Part shown: in pieces, positions 12,504 to 22,960 of the stretch | Numbering within the stretch: the stretch's first letter is position 1 | Layout: every line of letters starts with the position of its first letter | NCBI RefSeq assembly: GCF_043290135.1 | Contig: NC_134700.1 | Location: 157,062,053 to 157,126,052 of the forward strand | Source: Rhipicephalus microplus | Lineage: Eukaryota; Arthropoda; Arachnida; Ixodida; Ixodidae | DNA: 64,000 nucleotides | Reading direction: 5' to 3' | Position numbers and translations under genes: made by a program | The notes under the pieces: model-generated | What the model saw: the letters and a program-made list of their open reading frames with translations, nothing else | Told to the model about the DNA's origin: nothing | Databases searched by the model: none

Positions 12504-12532
<29 letters not shown>
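11272..12532 (+). mobile_element. RTE-clade LINE, 5'-truncated recent insertion
   Basis: Bounded by a 12-bp TSD. It begins in the middle of the RT gene, which is open from 11274 to 12506. It ends in a (TGATGA)n-type microsatellite tail (about 12504-12533), the usual RTE 3' end, and not in poly(A). The lack of any stop over more than 400 codons and the perfect TSD point to recent integration by target-primed reverse transcription with premature 5' stop. Confidence 0.93.
11274..12506 (+). pseudogene. RTE reverse transcriptase, C-terminal ~410 codons, open
   Basis: The reading frame enters at the 5' truncation point (KLFTKVIASRVKK), so the ATG at 11439 is internal and not a real start. Motifs in order are EQAGFRTGYSTIDHIHT, YEKAFDSV (first catalytic Asp), KGVRQGDTISPTLFTA and FADDIALLS (catalytic Asp pair). 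The thumb and C-terminal segment follows, with WTCAGHVARRQDNRW and GRGRQKVRWADEIKKF, typical of RTE proteins. The endonuclease and the front of the RT are missing. As a truncated copy it has no promoter and no start of its own; it is a fragment despite the open frame. Confidence 0.92.

Positions 12533-12533
<1 letters not shown>
12504..12533 (+). repeat. (ATG)n microsatellite tail of the RTE element
   Basis: About ten TGA/ATG trinucleotides directly after the RT stop codon. RTE elements characteristically end in short tandem repeats. Confidence 0.9.
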
Positions 12534-12536
<3 letters not shown>

Positions 12537-12544
12537 GTTTGTAA

Positions 12545-13310
12545 TACTGCTGTGATAATGTTCTCTAGTGAGATCTAGTGTGGTCTATAACTTATTTGTT
12601 AAGTTGAAGCTTTTCTTTGCCGCGCTTTCTTGAAAATATTAGTGCATATTGATGGAACTGCCCATCATTCACAACTGAACCTATAAAACGGTTGTATGCA
12701 ATCATGATTCGCGAGGAACAACCAATATAGATAATCCGCCATTATCTGCATCTGCGTCTATCTACTCGTCATTTTGGTCAGGTGACATGCTACGTGGTTT
12801 AGCGAAAGTATAAGAGCTGTAATTTATACCATGTTGATACGCTCATCAAATTTAAAAGTGCTTTATAATAGAACTGGGAAAACACATATCCATCGGTTAA
12901 GGCTATGCACTGCTACATTTAAAAGAAATGGCAAGTTATGAACCTCCGAAACGCGAATTTATCAATTTGTAGACCTTTATGCCTGTCACCTCCTTCAAAA
13001 TTGTCTACAGAACACCCAAATGTCATCTGGATTCAGAAATAATGGCATTAGACCACAGACAATTCACTATGACAAAACTTTTGGGAGAATGACCAAGCGC
13101 AGCCATACAGACGGGCGCATCAACTGCGTTAAACATTCTCTTAGAGAGAGAAGCATTTTTGGAAGTTAACAAAACATTTATCTCCCAATTAACTCAACGC
13201 AACTTATCTACTTATGGTTAGACGTATGTTCCAGTTTTAAGATACGTTGTGTGTTATGTTGTTAATGTGTAAGGATACTTCTCTAGACGAGTAGAGACAT
13301 TATAATATAT
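12545..13310. other. No gene seen between the RTE insertion and the LTR element
   Basis: AT-rich sequence without recognisable frames or repeats. It should be continuous with the DNA before 11260 in the pre-insertion state. Confidence 0.6.
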
Positions 13311-13489
13311 TGTCGCGACGTGAAAATAACAGGACACAGGACGCGGGCGTGGCCAGAAAAACAAGGTCTGTATTAACAGAACAAAGGAGCAGCCGCTTCG
13401 ACGTCACCTTTCTCCGAGCAACCGTGGGTGCAGCCCACGCTCATCACTTCGTCGTCCTCTGTCTTCTTGCCCGGCCTTTAGCCGTGACA
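13311..13489 (-). repeat. Candidate 3' LTR (about 179 bp)
   Basis: On the minus strand it starts TGTCACGGCTAAAGGCC and ends CACGTCGCGACA, so it has the canonical TG...CA boundaries. It lies directly after a purine-rich tract. Without a second LTR in the window the boundaries rest on these signals only. Confidence 0.6.
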
Positions 13490-13505
13490 TTAGCCTCCCA
13501 TTCAA
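13490..13505 (-). promoter_or_regulatory. Polypurine tract for plus-strand priming
   Basis: The minus strand reads TTGAATGGGAGGCTAA immediately before the LTR's TGTCACGG. A purine-rich run adjoining the 3' LTR is the expected second-strand primer site. Confidence 0.55.
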
Positions 13506-13727
13506 GAAAGCATCGTCCGGATGCTTTATAGTCAAAGTGGTTTGTACTCGCTGGAAATGCATGAGTTCATCCGGAGAAATAAGGTTTCATCCGAACAACG
13601 TGCACAACTTCTGAAGCACACCTTCGACGCCTTAATGAGTGCGCATATCAGGAAGAACTTCATAATTAATGTCACTGAGACGTCATATAACATTATAGGG
13701 TCCGAAGTTCTGTCTTAGGAGTTTTTC

Positions 13728-14810
13728 TCAGAGGCTACGGCACCGAATAGGAGTCCATATCCAAACTTTCTCTCCTGGCTCGTATGAGACTAGTTGGTGA
13801 CGAAGGTTGTAGCGTTTTGAATCGTAGTCCTGCTGGCGACCAAACAAAGGCGTGAAAGTTGTGGGGCTTCTTCGGCAAGCTTGGTGAAATAACCAGCATC
13901 CGTCTCGACGTTTTCGCACTCGTGTGGCAGCATAGCATCCAGCATAGTGGTGACTTCACGACCATGAAGAAGGCGGAACGGCGTTGTTCTTGTTGTTTCT
14001 GGATGAGCCGTGTTATAGGCGAACGTGACATACGTACGGCAAGATCTCGTCCCAGTTGTGCTCCACATCGACGTACATGCAGAGCATATCCGCAAGTGTC
14101 TTGTTGAGACGCTCCATAAGACCATTCGCTTGAGGATGATACGCCGTTGTTCGCCAGTGGGATGTGCCACTAAGTCTTAAAACCGTCTGTAATAGTTCGG
14201 CTGCGAATGCAGTTCCCCTGTCAGTTATTGCCACTGACGGAGCGCCATGCCTCAGCACCAAATTTTCTACGAAAAATCGGCCTGCTTCACTTGCCATGCC
14301 CCTCTCCAGAGCCTTGGTTTCGGCGTAACGATTGAGGTAGTCGGTGGCTACTATAATTCATCTGAGACCTGCCGTTGAGGTGGGAAGTGGGCCCAAAAGA
14401 TCCATTCCGACTTGAGCGATTGGAGTAATAGGTACGTCGATAGGATGGAGGAGGCCTGCTGGTTTGACGGGTGCGACTTTTTTGCGCTGGCAATCAAGGC
14501 ACGTCCGAACATAGTGTTGAACGGTGGCCGCCAGTCTTGGCCAGTAGTATTTCTGCCTCACTCATCAGACCGTACGCGTGTAACCCAAATGGCCGGACGT
14601 TGGTTCATCGCGGCATGCCTGTAATACTTCACTCCTTAGAGATGTTGGCAAGACAAGTGAGTAGTCATTTCCGTGTGACGTGAAGTTCATCTTATACAGA
14701 ACGTCGTTGCGCAAGCAAAATGATGAAAGTCCTTTCGCAAACAGTCTAGGTACAGCTGATGTAGGACCCTCCAAAAAAATTGTCCGCAGCTTCCCTCGGG
14801 GGAACACTGA
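13728..14810 (-). pseudogene. gypsy integrase, fragmented
   Basis: The zinc-binding segment (about 14600-14440) shows TSGHLGYTRT and then CLDCQRKK. The usual first His of the HHCC finger, before EPTSGH, reads Arg (CRDEPTSGH). Core motifs follow in order: GMDLLGPLPTSTAGLR (first Asp), VAITDRGTAF (second Asp) and TTAYHPQANGLMERLN (Glu), so the DDE residues are recognisable. The C-terminal region with YEPGEKVWIWTP ends at a stop near 13728. Frames change at about 14560, 14300 and 14170, so no single protein is encoded. Integrase would insert the reverse-transcribed copy into chromosomal DNA. Confidence 0.85.
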
Positions 14811-14814
14811 GGAG

Positions 14815-15410
14815 GATGCGGAGCATATAATTGGTTAACGGGGTGTTAAAGTGCGACTTACTTGGGTCGATGGCTAAATTGGTTAACGTGGTTGTGAAAT
14901 GGGGTGTTAAATTGCGACTTACTTGGGTCGACGGCTAAATTGGTTAACGTGGTTGTAGGAGGGGGTGTTAAATGAGTGAACACGTACACACGTATGCGAA
15001 AGGGCGGCGCTGGTCGAAGGGTCGTCGATCATTGTGTTTGTGGATTCGTTGGAATTCATTTCACCGCGACCTTGGACGTCGACGCGCCGTACAAACCAAC
15101 CGACGAGCGGCAACTGAGCGAGCGAGCGCCGACCTTGAGTATATATACAGCGCGACGGCGCATGCGCGTCCACTGGAGAATCAGGAGAATTGTAGATGTC
15201 GAACGCGGTGTGTAGAGGAGAAAGGGTGCACAGATGGTGGAGGAGTGAAGCGCGCGCGGTGTGTAGAGGAGGAAGGGATGCACAAATGGTGGAAGAGTGG
15301 GCGACGGCGCGACGGCACGTGCGCGCGCGTCAGCTGTCGAATGTTCGAGAAGTGGTGCGGACGGCGCGGACGGCGCACTACAAGGCGCGAGTATAAGATG
15401 CTTCCGCATC
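14815..15410 (-). mobile_element. Non-autonomous DNA-transposon-like insertion (~0.6 kb) with internal tandem repeats
   Basis: It separates gypsy RNase H from integrase. Its ends are inverted: GATGCGGAGCATATAA at the left and, in reverse, GATGCGGAAGCATCTTAT at the right. Inside are two tandem arrays: ~63-bp units around TGCGACTTACTTGGGTCGA (about 14833-14970) and ~50-60-bp units around GTGTAGAGGAG...CACAGATGGTGG (about 15208-15310), plus very CpG-rich DNA. I associate the GATGCGAAGCATCTTATACT end with an abundant tick repeat. No transposase is encoded and I cannot define a TSD, so the class is open. Confidence 0.65.
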
Positions 15411-15417
15411 TAAAATG

Positions 15418-16000
15418 AAATATAGGTTCTAGTTCCGGGTCGTGTCGTTGCAGCTGTGTGATAGTAGCCGTGTTTACAACTCTGACAAAGGCTGTATCGT
15501 CATCTTCTGATATTGCAGGTTTGTATAGCGCACGAGAAAGGCAGTTGGCATCTGAGTGTCGCTTCCCCGATCTGTAGACCCCCGTCATGTCAAATTCTTG
15601 AAGCTTCAGGCTCCAGTGTTCCAACCGTCCTAAAGGGTCTTTTAAATTTGTCAGCCAGCAGAGGGAGTGATGGTCGCTGACAACATTAAAAGGACGACCA
15701 TACAGATATGGGCAGAATTTTATAACGGCCCACACTACGGCAAGGCACTCTTTTTTCGTGGTGGAATAATTTTCTTCCGCACGAGAAAGAGTTCTGCTCG
15801 CGTAAGCAATTACTCGTTCAGCGCCATCCTGCCACTACACGAGTACAGCTCCTAAGCCGACATTGCTAGCGTCGGTGTGCACTGTTGTCGGGGCGTCATC
15901 ATCAACGTCTGCGAGGACAGGTGGCTTCTGAAAGTGTCGCTGCAGCTCGTCGAATGATTTTTGCTGTTCTTCATTTCATACGAATGCAACGTCTTCTCTG
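15418..16000 (-). pseudogene. gypsy RNase H domain
   Basis: From the minus strand: TTVHTDASNVGLGAVLV (first catalytic Asp) near 15895-15845, then ECLAVVWAVIKFCPYLYGR (catalytic Glu) near 15750-15700, then VVSDHHSLCWLTNLKDPLGR (catalytic Asp) near 15685-15625. The tail runs to RHSDANCLSRAL. In-frame stops occur near 15977 and 15840. It removes RNA from the RNA:DNA hybrid during replication of the element. The domain is cut off from integrase by the 0.6-kb insertion. Confidence 0.85.
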
Positions 16001-16220
16001 GTAAGGCGGGTCAATGGCGAGGCAATTCGCTAGAACTTCTCAATGAAGCGTAGGTAGTACGCACACAGTCCTAAAAACCGTCTGACCGCCTTTTTGTCAG
16101 TTGGCGCTGGAAAATTCGTAACGGCAGCTATTTTTTCAGGGTCAGGCCGCACACCTTCACTGCTGACAAGATGCCCCAAGAACAGAAGCTCTTCGAAGCT
16201 GAAGCGGCATTTTTCTGGCT
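16001..16220 (-). pseudogene. gypsy RT, C-terminal part (left of the nested transposon)
   Basis: Contains KCRFSFEELLFLGHLVSSEG and KKAVRRFLGLCAYYLRF, the end of RT and the connection region of Ty3/gypsy Pol. It continues the frame interrupted at 19185: with one TAA copy kept, the two RT halves join in frame. A stop follows FIEKF near 16033. Confidence 0.88.
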
Positions 16221-16223
16221 TAA
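16221..16223. repeat. Left TSD (TAA) of the nested Harbinger-like element
   Basis: TAA here is repeated at 19185-19187 right after the opposite terminus. Three-base TAA/TTA duplications are typical of PIF/Harbinger transposons. Confidence 0.8.
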
Positions 16224-19184
16224 GGCCCGTATTCACAAAGGCTCCTTCACTCAAGGGCTCCCCTCGACTTGACGAAGTCAAAGCGGAGCGTGCTCCTCCA
16301 CTCAAGGGGCAGCTGCGTTTCAATAACTCTCCTCCACACTTCCTTCACCAAGGGCGGCCGTGGAAATGCTCCCTTCACTTGAGTGAACTGCATGCGCCGA
16401 GAAAAGCGCCTGATAACGAGAGTATTGGCAATTGTGGTTAAGAATTGCCTATCTATGTACATTAAGAGAAAGCCTTTTCTAGTTATTCTTTTTTCTAAAT
16501 TGACATTACAGCAAAATACGTGCATTTAGAGTGGTAGTGTTGTTTCCCAAAGCCTTGAGCTGATAGAGTTAGCGAAACCCTCCTTTAAGTCTGGCAACAG
16601 TCGAACCCAGGCAGCTGAACGAACAGCTGATGGCATTTCATCTGCTGCTGAACGTGTCTACCTGCTTAGTTTATTTTGTCTTGTATGCGTCTATTATTTG
16701 CAGTTTATATTTACGGTAGTGTTTTCGTGTGTGTCGTTTGAGAGCCTACTTTCGCCGGGGTGACTAACGAACTACGTGAGTGATGACAGGAAGCGCAATA
16801 GATGGTTTGTTGCTTTGTTTACTTTCGCTTTAATGAGAGCCTTCTGATCACTAATGTAGCCACCGAATGTATATATAACGCGGTGGAATGAGTATTTTTT
16901 ACTATATAATACAGTATGTTGGCGTGCTTTTAGCATTCATCACCGCATTATGTAAAAGGATTACTCGTACGTATATTCGTCCTTGCTACAGAAGTACGTG
17001 CACAGTTCCTAAATTCAGGGGCCTGTGCAATGTTTATTTTTCTCATTTACTGCGAATTTCACCATGGCGCTTTCGTAATTGTTCCTCTGCGTATAATTGG
17101 AAATTTGAAAGACATTGCTCGCAACTGGTATTCAAGATTATACCAGGGTAGCGTTAAAAACTAGGCATGTTATACTCGTGGCTCAGCCTTGGAATTAGTC
17201 TGCTACGCAAGTTAAGAAAAGCGATCGTGGGCCTTTCTTTCACTATTGGCGAAAAATACATTTTAAAGTTGTTTTCTTCATTTAGTAACATATATAGTCG
17301 GTTAACAGGGACTGGTATATGTGTGTGTGTCAATTTTAACATTTTAAACTTCCAAGGAATAAGTTATTGTTTTTGGATTTTTCTTCTATTTGTCCTGCAT
17401 TTGTGGATGCGTCTAAATTTACAGATTCGCATAGAAGTAACCTTAACGTCTTAACGTCCGTGGAAGAGGAGTGGTGCTGCTTTATATAAAACAAGTTTAA
17501 TTTTCCTAGAACTGCTTTCCTGTAGAATAGGAGAAGTGGTTTTTGCAGTCCTGTCTCATCATGAAAAGACAAACACGACGATAATAATGTATTGATAAAT
17601 GAACAAAACAGAAGTTGTGAATGGCAAATGGACCTTTATTACATGTGGCTGATGAGGAGCAACGTGGCAAACATAAGAATGCAAATGAAAAGTGTTCATC
17701 AATCAAACATATGCAACCTACACACTGTAAAGATAATGTACGAGCTCGGAAAACATCATAAATAAGATTAAGGAAGTAGACACCATAGCGCGCCTAATGC
17801 AGTGTAGCTGCACGCATTCACTGCTGTTTTTGTGCTTTTGTATACAGCCGTGCAAACTCTGCAATGCATTGATAATACGGCAGATTCTAGGAGGCCTTTT
17901 CTCTGTGTTCTTCTGTCGGCAGCTGGTCCCCTGCACAAAATAGGCAAGAAATAATAATAGAAAAATGTAATAGCTTGGATACAAAAGCCGCATTTTTCTT
18001 TAATTGTAGCTGTGCACACATTCATTAGTATGTCTCGCGTTCAAGAACAGACATGGTTGAAGTATTGAGCTTTGACTATTTTGACACATGTTTGGCTCAG
18101 GCACTTGGGAAGCTGACCAGGCATATGGGTATATAATTTCATTATCTAATTCTACGAATCAGTGCCATAGGCAGCAATTCTTCTTCGGGGGCAGGAATGG
18201 GGTTAAATGAAAAAAAAACAATCTCATTATGTATCTGATGTAATTATATTTCATATGTTTGCGTTTTCATACGACACTCGGCGCACTTTTGCGTACATGC
18301 AGGTTTCACAGAGCATGATCATCTGCTTGATCCCCTAAATGTGTACTTGGTTGTTCATTGGTATTGTGAGCTGCATAGACACTGTATAAAGAAGCTATGT
18401 TTCACGCGTAGTAGCTACAGCAGCACACTAATTTCGCCCAATGTATTGTGTTGTGTTTTTCTTAAACTGTATTTACTAGTAATTTGACCGAAGGAGGAAA
18501 AAATAAAAAAAACGCAGAACTTACCTTCTCATTGGTACAGATGGTCGTCTAACGGAGGTGTGCTTCGTCGTAAATTTCGGCTAGGGCAGCAAAGGTTCGC
18601 CGGAGAGGAAGCCACTCTAAAGTACGGTGAACCCAGCGCATCAAATGTTTGCTATGCTGCTTGCTTGTCAAGCTTTCGCACCACGCTTGAACTGATGCGG
18701 TGTTCGAGCTTCATCAAAACACTTCAAAGCACTCGCACGAAGAGTATACGCACACCCGAAGGCAGGTAATCCACTGGCTCATGCACGGAACGCAACGCAT
18801 CACGGCACTGGTAAGTGCACCTTTTGACACCACGCCCGCTTGTCCCGGCGCCACAATAGCCGTTGCTAAACCGTTCGAAGACAGCTCCTTAGTAAACGCG
18901 CACCGTCATTGTTGAAAGAACGCGGCGGTGGCAGCCTACTTGATCGAGAAACGCCGTCAAAGTGAGACGGGCTCCGCCATGGACGCGATGCTGGCGCAAA
19001 TATTTCACTCGAGGGACGATTTAAGGTAGCTCGATCGCTTCCTTGACAATCTCGAGGAAACGCTCAAGATTTTTTCAAGTGAAGGACGCGTTTCAAGTGA
19101 AGGGCGGTTTGTGAATGGGAAAACGCCACTTAAGGAGCGTTTCGAGTGAAGGGTTGAGTGGAGGAGCGTTTGTGAATACGGGCC
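16224..19184. mobile_element. PIF/Harbinger-type non-autonomous transposon, 2,961 bp, inside gypsy RT
   Basis: The terminal inverted repeat starts GGCCCGTATTCACAAA at both ends. It extends to about 31 bp with two mismatches (GCTCCT and CACTCAA are shared). Both ends also carry several subterminal copies of CTTCACT-type words in either orientation, as expected for transposase binding sites. The TSD is TAA. Longest frames inside (for example 16888-17151 and 17718-17993) show no DDE transposase or Myb-like motif, so it would need enzymes from elsewhere. The superfamily call rests on TIR start and TSD size. Confidence 0.85.
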
Positions 19185-19189
19185 TAAGA

Positions 19190-19893
19190 GTTAGTCCGGT
19201 GGAACGGATAGCTTGAAATACTGAGTGCAGTTGCCTAGCGTGTTCGTCGAATGTGGCAGAAAGTGTGATGACGTCATCTGAATGCACTAAGCACGTCTGC
19301 CACTTGAGGCCTCATAGTACGGTATTCACTAGCCGCTGAAACGTTGCCGGTGCTGAGCACAAGCCAAATGGAAGTACCTTAAATTCAAAAAGGCCATCAG
19401 GTGTCACGAAAGCTGTTTTCTCCCGGTCTCTTTCATCGACTTATATCTGCCAATACCCACTCCTTAGATCCATCGACGAGAAATAACGCGCATGCCGTAG
19501 TCGATCGAGTGAATCGTCGATACGCGGAAGTGAGTAGACGTCTTTTTTTTGTCACCTGATTCAGCTTGTGGTAATCCACGCAGAAACGTAAGGTGCCGTC
19601 TTTTTTCTTCACTAATACAGCCGGCAAAGCCCAATGGCTTGTCGACGGCTGAATAACGTCATCTTCAAGCATCTGTCGCGCCTGGTTTTCGATGGCTTCA
19701 CGTTGCCATGGAGCCACCCGGTATGGTTTTCGCCTGGTGGGTCTGGTCATGTCGTCCGTTATAATTTGATGTTTCATCAGTGGCGTTTGATAGACCCTGG
19801 ACGTCGAACAGAAACAATCTTCAAACTGGTTAATAAGCTGCAGGATACTTTAATTCTGTGCCGGCAGCAAACTTGGGCCAATATCAACAGATA
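19190..19893 (-). pseudogene. gypsy RT, N-terminal and catalytic part
   Basis: Starts with YRVAPWQREAIENQ and VLVKKKDGTLRFCVDYHKLN (19777-19560), the classical front of Ty3/gypsy RT. It passes through a region with frame changes (19560-19310) and reaches the catalytic box near 19285-19270. There the sequence reads LVHSDDVIT where the family has Y-x-D-D: the two aspartates remain but the Tyr-x is His-Ser. A Tyr to His change at this box is expected to impair the enzyme. The frame then runs into the Harbinger insertion at 19187. Confidence 0.87.
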
Positions 19894-20620
19894 GAGGTAC
19901 GGGGGGCAGATCATTTGAATAGTCTTTCTCAAGCGTTAAGCTGTCTGTCATCTCGGCGAGAATTTCAATGTACGCATCTGTCATGCCCCTTGTTCGATGT
20001 CGGCGTTCAGAAGTGAGGTTCGTAACAAGGACGTGCGTGTGTCCACATTTTATGCCTACGACGCCTCTTGCAATAGATAAACTATGGCTGAATAGCAGTG
20101 TTGGAATTTGCTCGGCGATGTTTTCGGAATTGCTCGACGTGTCACATGTCACAGTCAAGAGTTCACTCGACTGCAGCGAAATGGTCACGTCGTCGTCGAA
20201 GACGCGCAAAGGTTTACGTCGCTGGTCCGTACAGGGCTCATCCGCAACTTGACCTGGGGCTATTCGAAAACGTAACCGATCTCTCAGGAATGTTGATAAC
20301 GGTGCCGTATTTACGCGGGAAGTCCATTCCCAAAATCAGGTTTTTGCAGCACTACGATAAAATTACGAAAGTAGCGACGAAATCTGGACTGCCAATATCA
20401 ACTCGAGCGGTTTGCCCGTCGGCGTAACTAATTGACCCCCTCCGGTTTTTACGTTCGGGCCCGTCCATACTGTTCTCACTTTTTTAAAGCAGTCGGCGAG
20501 TTTACGGCTGATAATAGAGAAGCCCGCGCCATTATCTACTAGCGCTGTTACTGGGCGTCCGTCTATACAAATGTGTAGATTGGCGCTTAAGATTTCTGTT
20601 GCTGTCGGTGGCGTCGTATC
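19894..20620 (-). pseudogene. gypsy aspartic protease and protease-RT linker
   Basis: Near 20575-20530 the minus strand encodes DGRPVTALVDNGAGFSIIS, matching a retroviral-type protease active site normally written D-T/S-G-A. Here it reads DNGA, an atypical residue at the second position. A linker frame (20209-19850) follows toward RT. A stop lies between the two near 20370. The protease would cut the Gag-Pol polyprotein. Confidence 0.7.
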
Positions 20621-20623
20621 GTT

Positions 20624-22168
20624 CTAGGTATCGTCCGTCGTATGATCCGTAGTATCACCCGTCGAGTCGCGTCGTAGTGAAGATGTTGGGGGTGTGATAG
20701 CATCTCGACGGGCGGCAACCTTCCCCCAAAGGTCGCTACTGTTAGTTTCCCCGGCGAGGGCTAGGGGATCTGCCCCGGGCCACCTCGGCGTAACTGTGCT
20801 TCTGCGGCGAGTTAGGTGCAGGAGAAGGAGAGCGGGGTCGGCATACGACACATCAAATTGCTGTGCTTGCGGGCCTGCACTGCTGTCACGGCGGTTATCG
20901 AAATAAGCATGAGGGGAGGTTTGTAGAAAGTTCCGATGTCTATGGTCACGGTATCGGCAAATGCGCAAAACGTGGCCGGCTTCTCCGCAATAGAAGCAAA
21001 GTGGTCGACGGTCGACGGTGCGCCACAAGTCTGTATCACGAATGAATGGTCGACTGGTGGGCATTCATTGCAACCAAGATGCAGATGTCGGCGGAGTGTA
21101 CATCGGCGAAGTTTGCATAGGTACGTTAGGCTGTGGATGCGGCATCGGCGGATTGAAAGTTGAGGCCCACGGCTCGTTGTAAGACCCTTGGCTGACGTCG
21201 CGATAAGCCAGTGGTGTCTGTACTTCACTGGAGGGGTCGACGGACGGCCGATGCGTATCTCACAGACCACTGGTCTGAAAGCAATTCAGGCAGCGAAAAT
21301 ACCTGGCGGAGTTCTTGCCGCACAACTTCTGCAACGCAAGTCACGGTATTTTCTTGCGGAGTCACAAAAAGGTTTCGGATCTCCTCACGAACGACCTCAC
21401 GAATGAGCTCACGCAGAGAACACTCACTGCTGGCAGTCAGAGCAGAGAAGCTGGGAGATGTGTTGTTTGGTTGGTTATGGTATCGGCGCCGTTGCTGCAG
21501 TGCTCGCTTGATTGTCGTAGCCTCTTTGATAAATTCCGCTACGCTTGTTGGCGGGTTGCGTAGTAGACCGGCAAACAGCTCTTCTTTGACGCCGCTCATC
21601 AGATGTCGGGGCTTTTTTCATTCAGGCATCTCGGGTCAGCCCGCCCAAATAGGCAGGTAATGTCCTCCGCAAACATGGCAACACTCTCGTTAGGTTTTTG
21701 TATGCGTGCCTCGATAAGCTGTAGAGCAGAATTCCAGCGGTCAGTGTTTGCGAATGTCCCGAGAATTCGCTGCCGAAATTCATCCCATGAAGACAGCGTT
21801 GACTCGTAGTTCTCGTACCACGTACGAGCGCTGTCTGCTAAAGCAAAGTAGACGCGCGATAGCTCTTGTTCAGTGGGCCAGCGGTTGGCCTTGGCGACTC
21901 GCTCATACTGGGTTAACCAGTCCTCAACGTCCTCATAGACCTCACCATGAAAGGTCTCTGGAATTTGAGGCTGCTAAACAGTAAGTTGTGAAGGCTCTCC
22001 AGTAGCCATTTCTCCAGGCACTGTGTGTTGCTGGAGAAGTTCGAGGAGGATTGCCTCGAGACTAAGGCCTCGCTGTCTGCGACTGTAGCGCTGTACAGGA
22101 GTATCCACTGCAGGAACAAATTGCGGTGGTGGACTCGAAGTGCCAGAGCCCAGAGGTGTCCCAAGCAT
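20624..22168 (-). pseudogene. gypsy Gag with CCHC zinc knuckle, broken
   Basis: From the N-terminal side: a Pro-rich start (22168-21975), then a TAG stop at about 21972-21974. The capsid-like region follows with EDVEDWLTQYERVAKANRW and ALADSARTWYENY (to about 21615), then a frameshift in an A-run near 21615. A basic segment with RRRYHNQPNNT comes next (21599-21225). The nucleocapsid knuckle CFYCGEAGHVLRIC (CX2CX4HX4C) lies near 21005-20960. Gag would package element RNA. At least one stop and two frameshifts make it non-functional. Confidence 0.85.
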
Positions 22169-22216
22169 CAGTCGGAGAAGTCCAGCACCTCCAGCAATGT
22201 CGCGACAATGGTGGAG

Positions 22217-22217
<1 letters not shown>

Positions 22218-22249
<32 letters not shown>

Positions 22250-22321
22250 TGTGTGTGTGTGCTTGTGTGCGTGTGTGCGTGTGTGCGTGTGCGTGCGTGT
22301 GTGTATGTGTGTGTGTGTGTG
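22218..22321. repeat. (TG)n microsatellite, interrupted
   Basis: About 100 bases of TG with TATG and CGTG interruptions. It lies immediately upstream of Gag in the gypsy orientation. Long His/Thr and Val/Cys frames across it are artefacts. Confidence 0.95.
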
Positions 22322-22382
22322 TGTCCTTAGCTCTCGAGATCAGTTCCCAAAGAAGTCTTCCCGTGAAAAAGATGTCATACAT

Positions 22383-22960
22383 CTGCGATCCATGCCGAAG
22401 GCTTGCTGAATTCCCAACTAGTAAACGGAATCACAACAGCAAAGTACAAACAAGCATCAAGCCCATTACTATGAAACCCTCCGAGAAGCGATTTTTTGTT
22501 GTTTTCGTAAATTTCAGTTGAACAGTGCAGTGTGCCTTCAGTTTCCTTTCTCTGTCCTCTGTCTACATTTTTGTTCACTGTTTCTCGCAGCAACCATTAT
22601 ATTATGAGGTCTCTACATGCCGTGTATATTACGAGCGTCGCTGTTCGCCATTTCTACACACATCTTCGCTCTATGAACTATAAGGTGTGTATAACGAACG
22701 ATCTTGATGGCTTCCAGAACATACTTTACTATCAAAGCATGTAACTGTATATAATAATAATTTGTGCTGTGTAACGTACACCACACAAACACACGAATAC
22801 TTCTCTTCTCGACTAACTAGGCACGTAAGACCACATCAATGAAGTGATCAAGGCCCACACCACATCCTAAGAGATCCGCCTCTCCTCCTCCAAGGCAGGC
22901 GACTGACGTCTGAGCGAGACTGGCATGTCCCCACATCTCTACCTTGAACGCACAGTAACC
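22383..22960. other. No gene seen
   Basis: AT-rich DNA between the gypsy element and a LINE tail. No 5' LTR matching 13311-13489 is visible here. Confidence 0.55.

Larger units (their letters stand above)
13311..22382 (-). mobile_element. Ty3/gypsy LTR retrotransposon (dead) carrying two nested insertions
   Basis: On the minus strand the order is Gag (about 22168-20624), protease (about 20600-20220), RT (19890-19190 and 16220-16000), RNase H (about 15990-15420), integrase (about 14810-13728), polypurine tract and 3' LTR (13489-13311). This PR-RT-RH-IN order is that of Ty3/gypsy. Coding parts have several stops and frameshifts. Two later insertions are nested: 16224-19184 inside the RT and about 14815-15410 between RNase H and integrase. 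I cannot find a matching 5' LTR; upstream of Gag lies a (TG)n microsatellite and then unique DNA, so the element is truncated or rearranged there. Confidence 0.9.

Noticed and set aside
18960..19040. Short coding start (MDAMLAQIFHSRDDLR) near the right end of the Harbinger-like element
   Set aside because: Stops after 16 codons and merges into the terminal repeat; no transposase motif.
13311..22382. A complete LTR pair for the gypsy element
   Set aside because: Only the 3' LTR candidate is visible. A TGTCGCGACA word near 22195 matches just the first ten bases of the LTR and is inside the Gag leader.
22062..22521. Open frames rich in His/Thr or Cys/Val around 22.1-22.5 kb
   Set aside because: They are translations of the (TG)n microsatellite.
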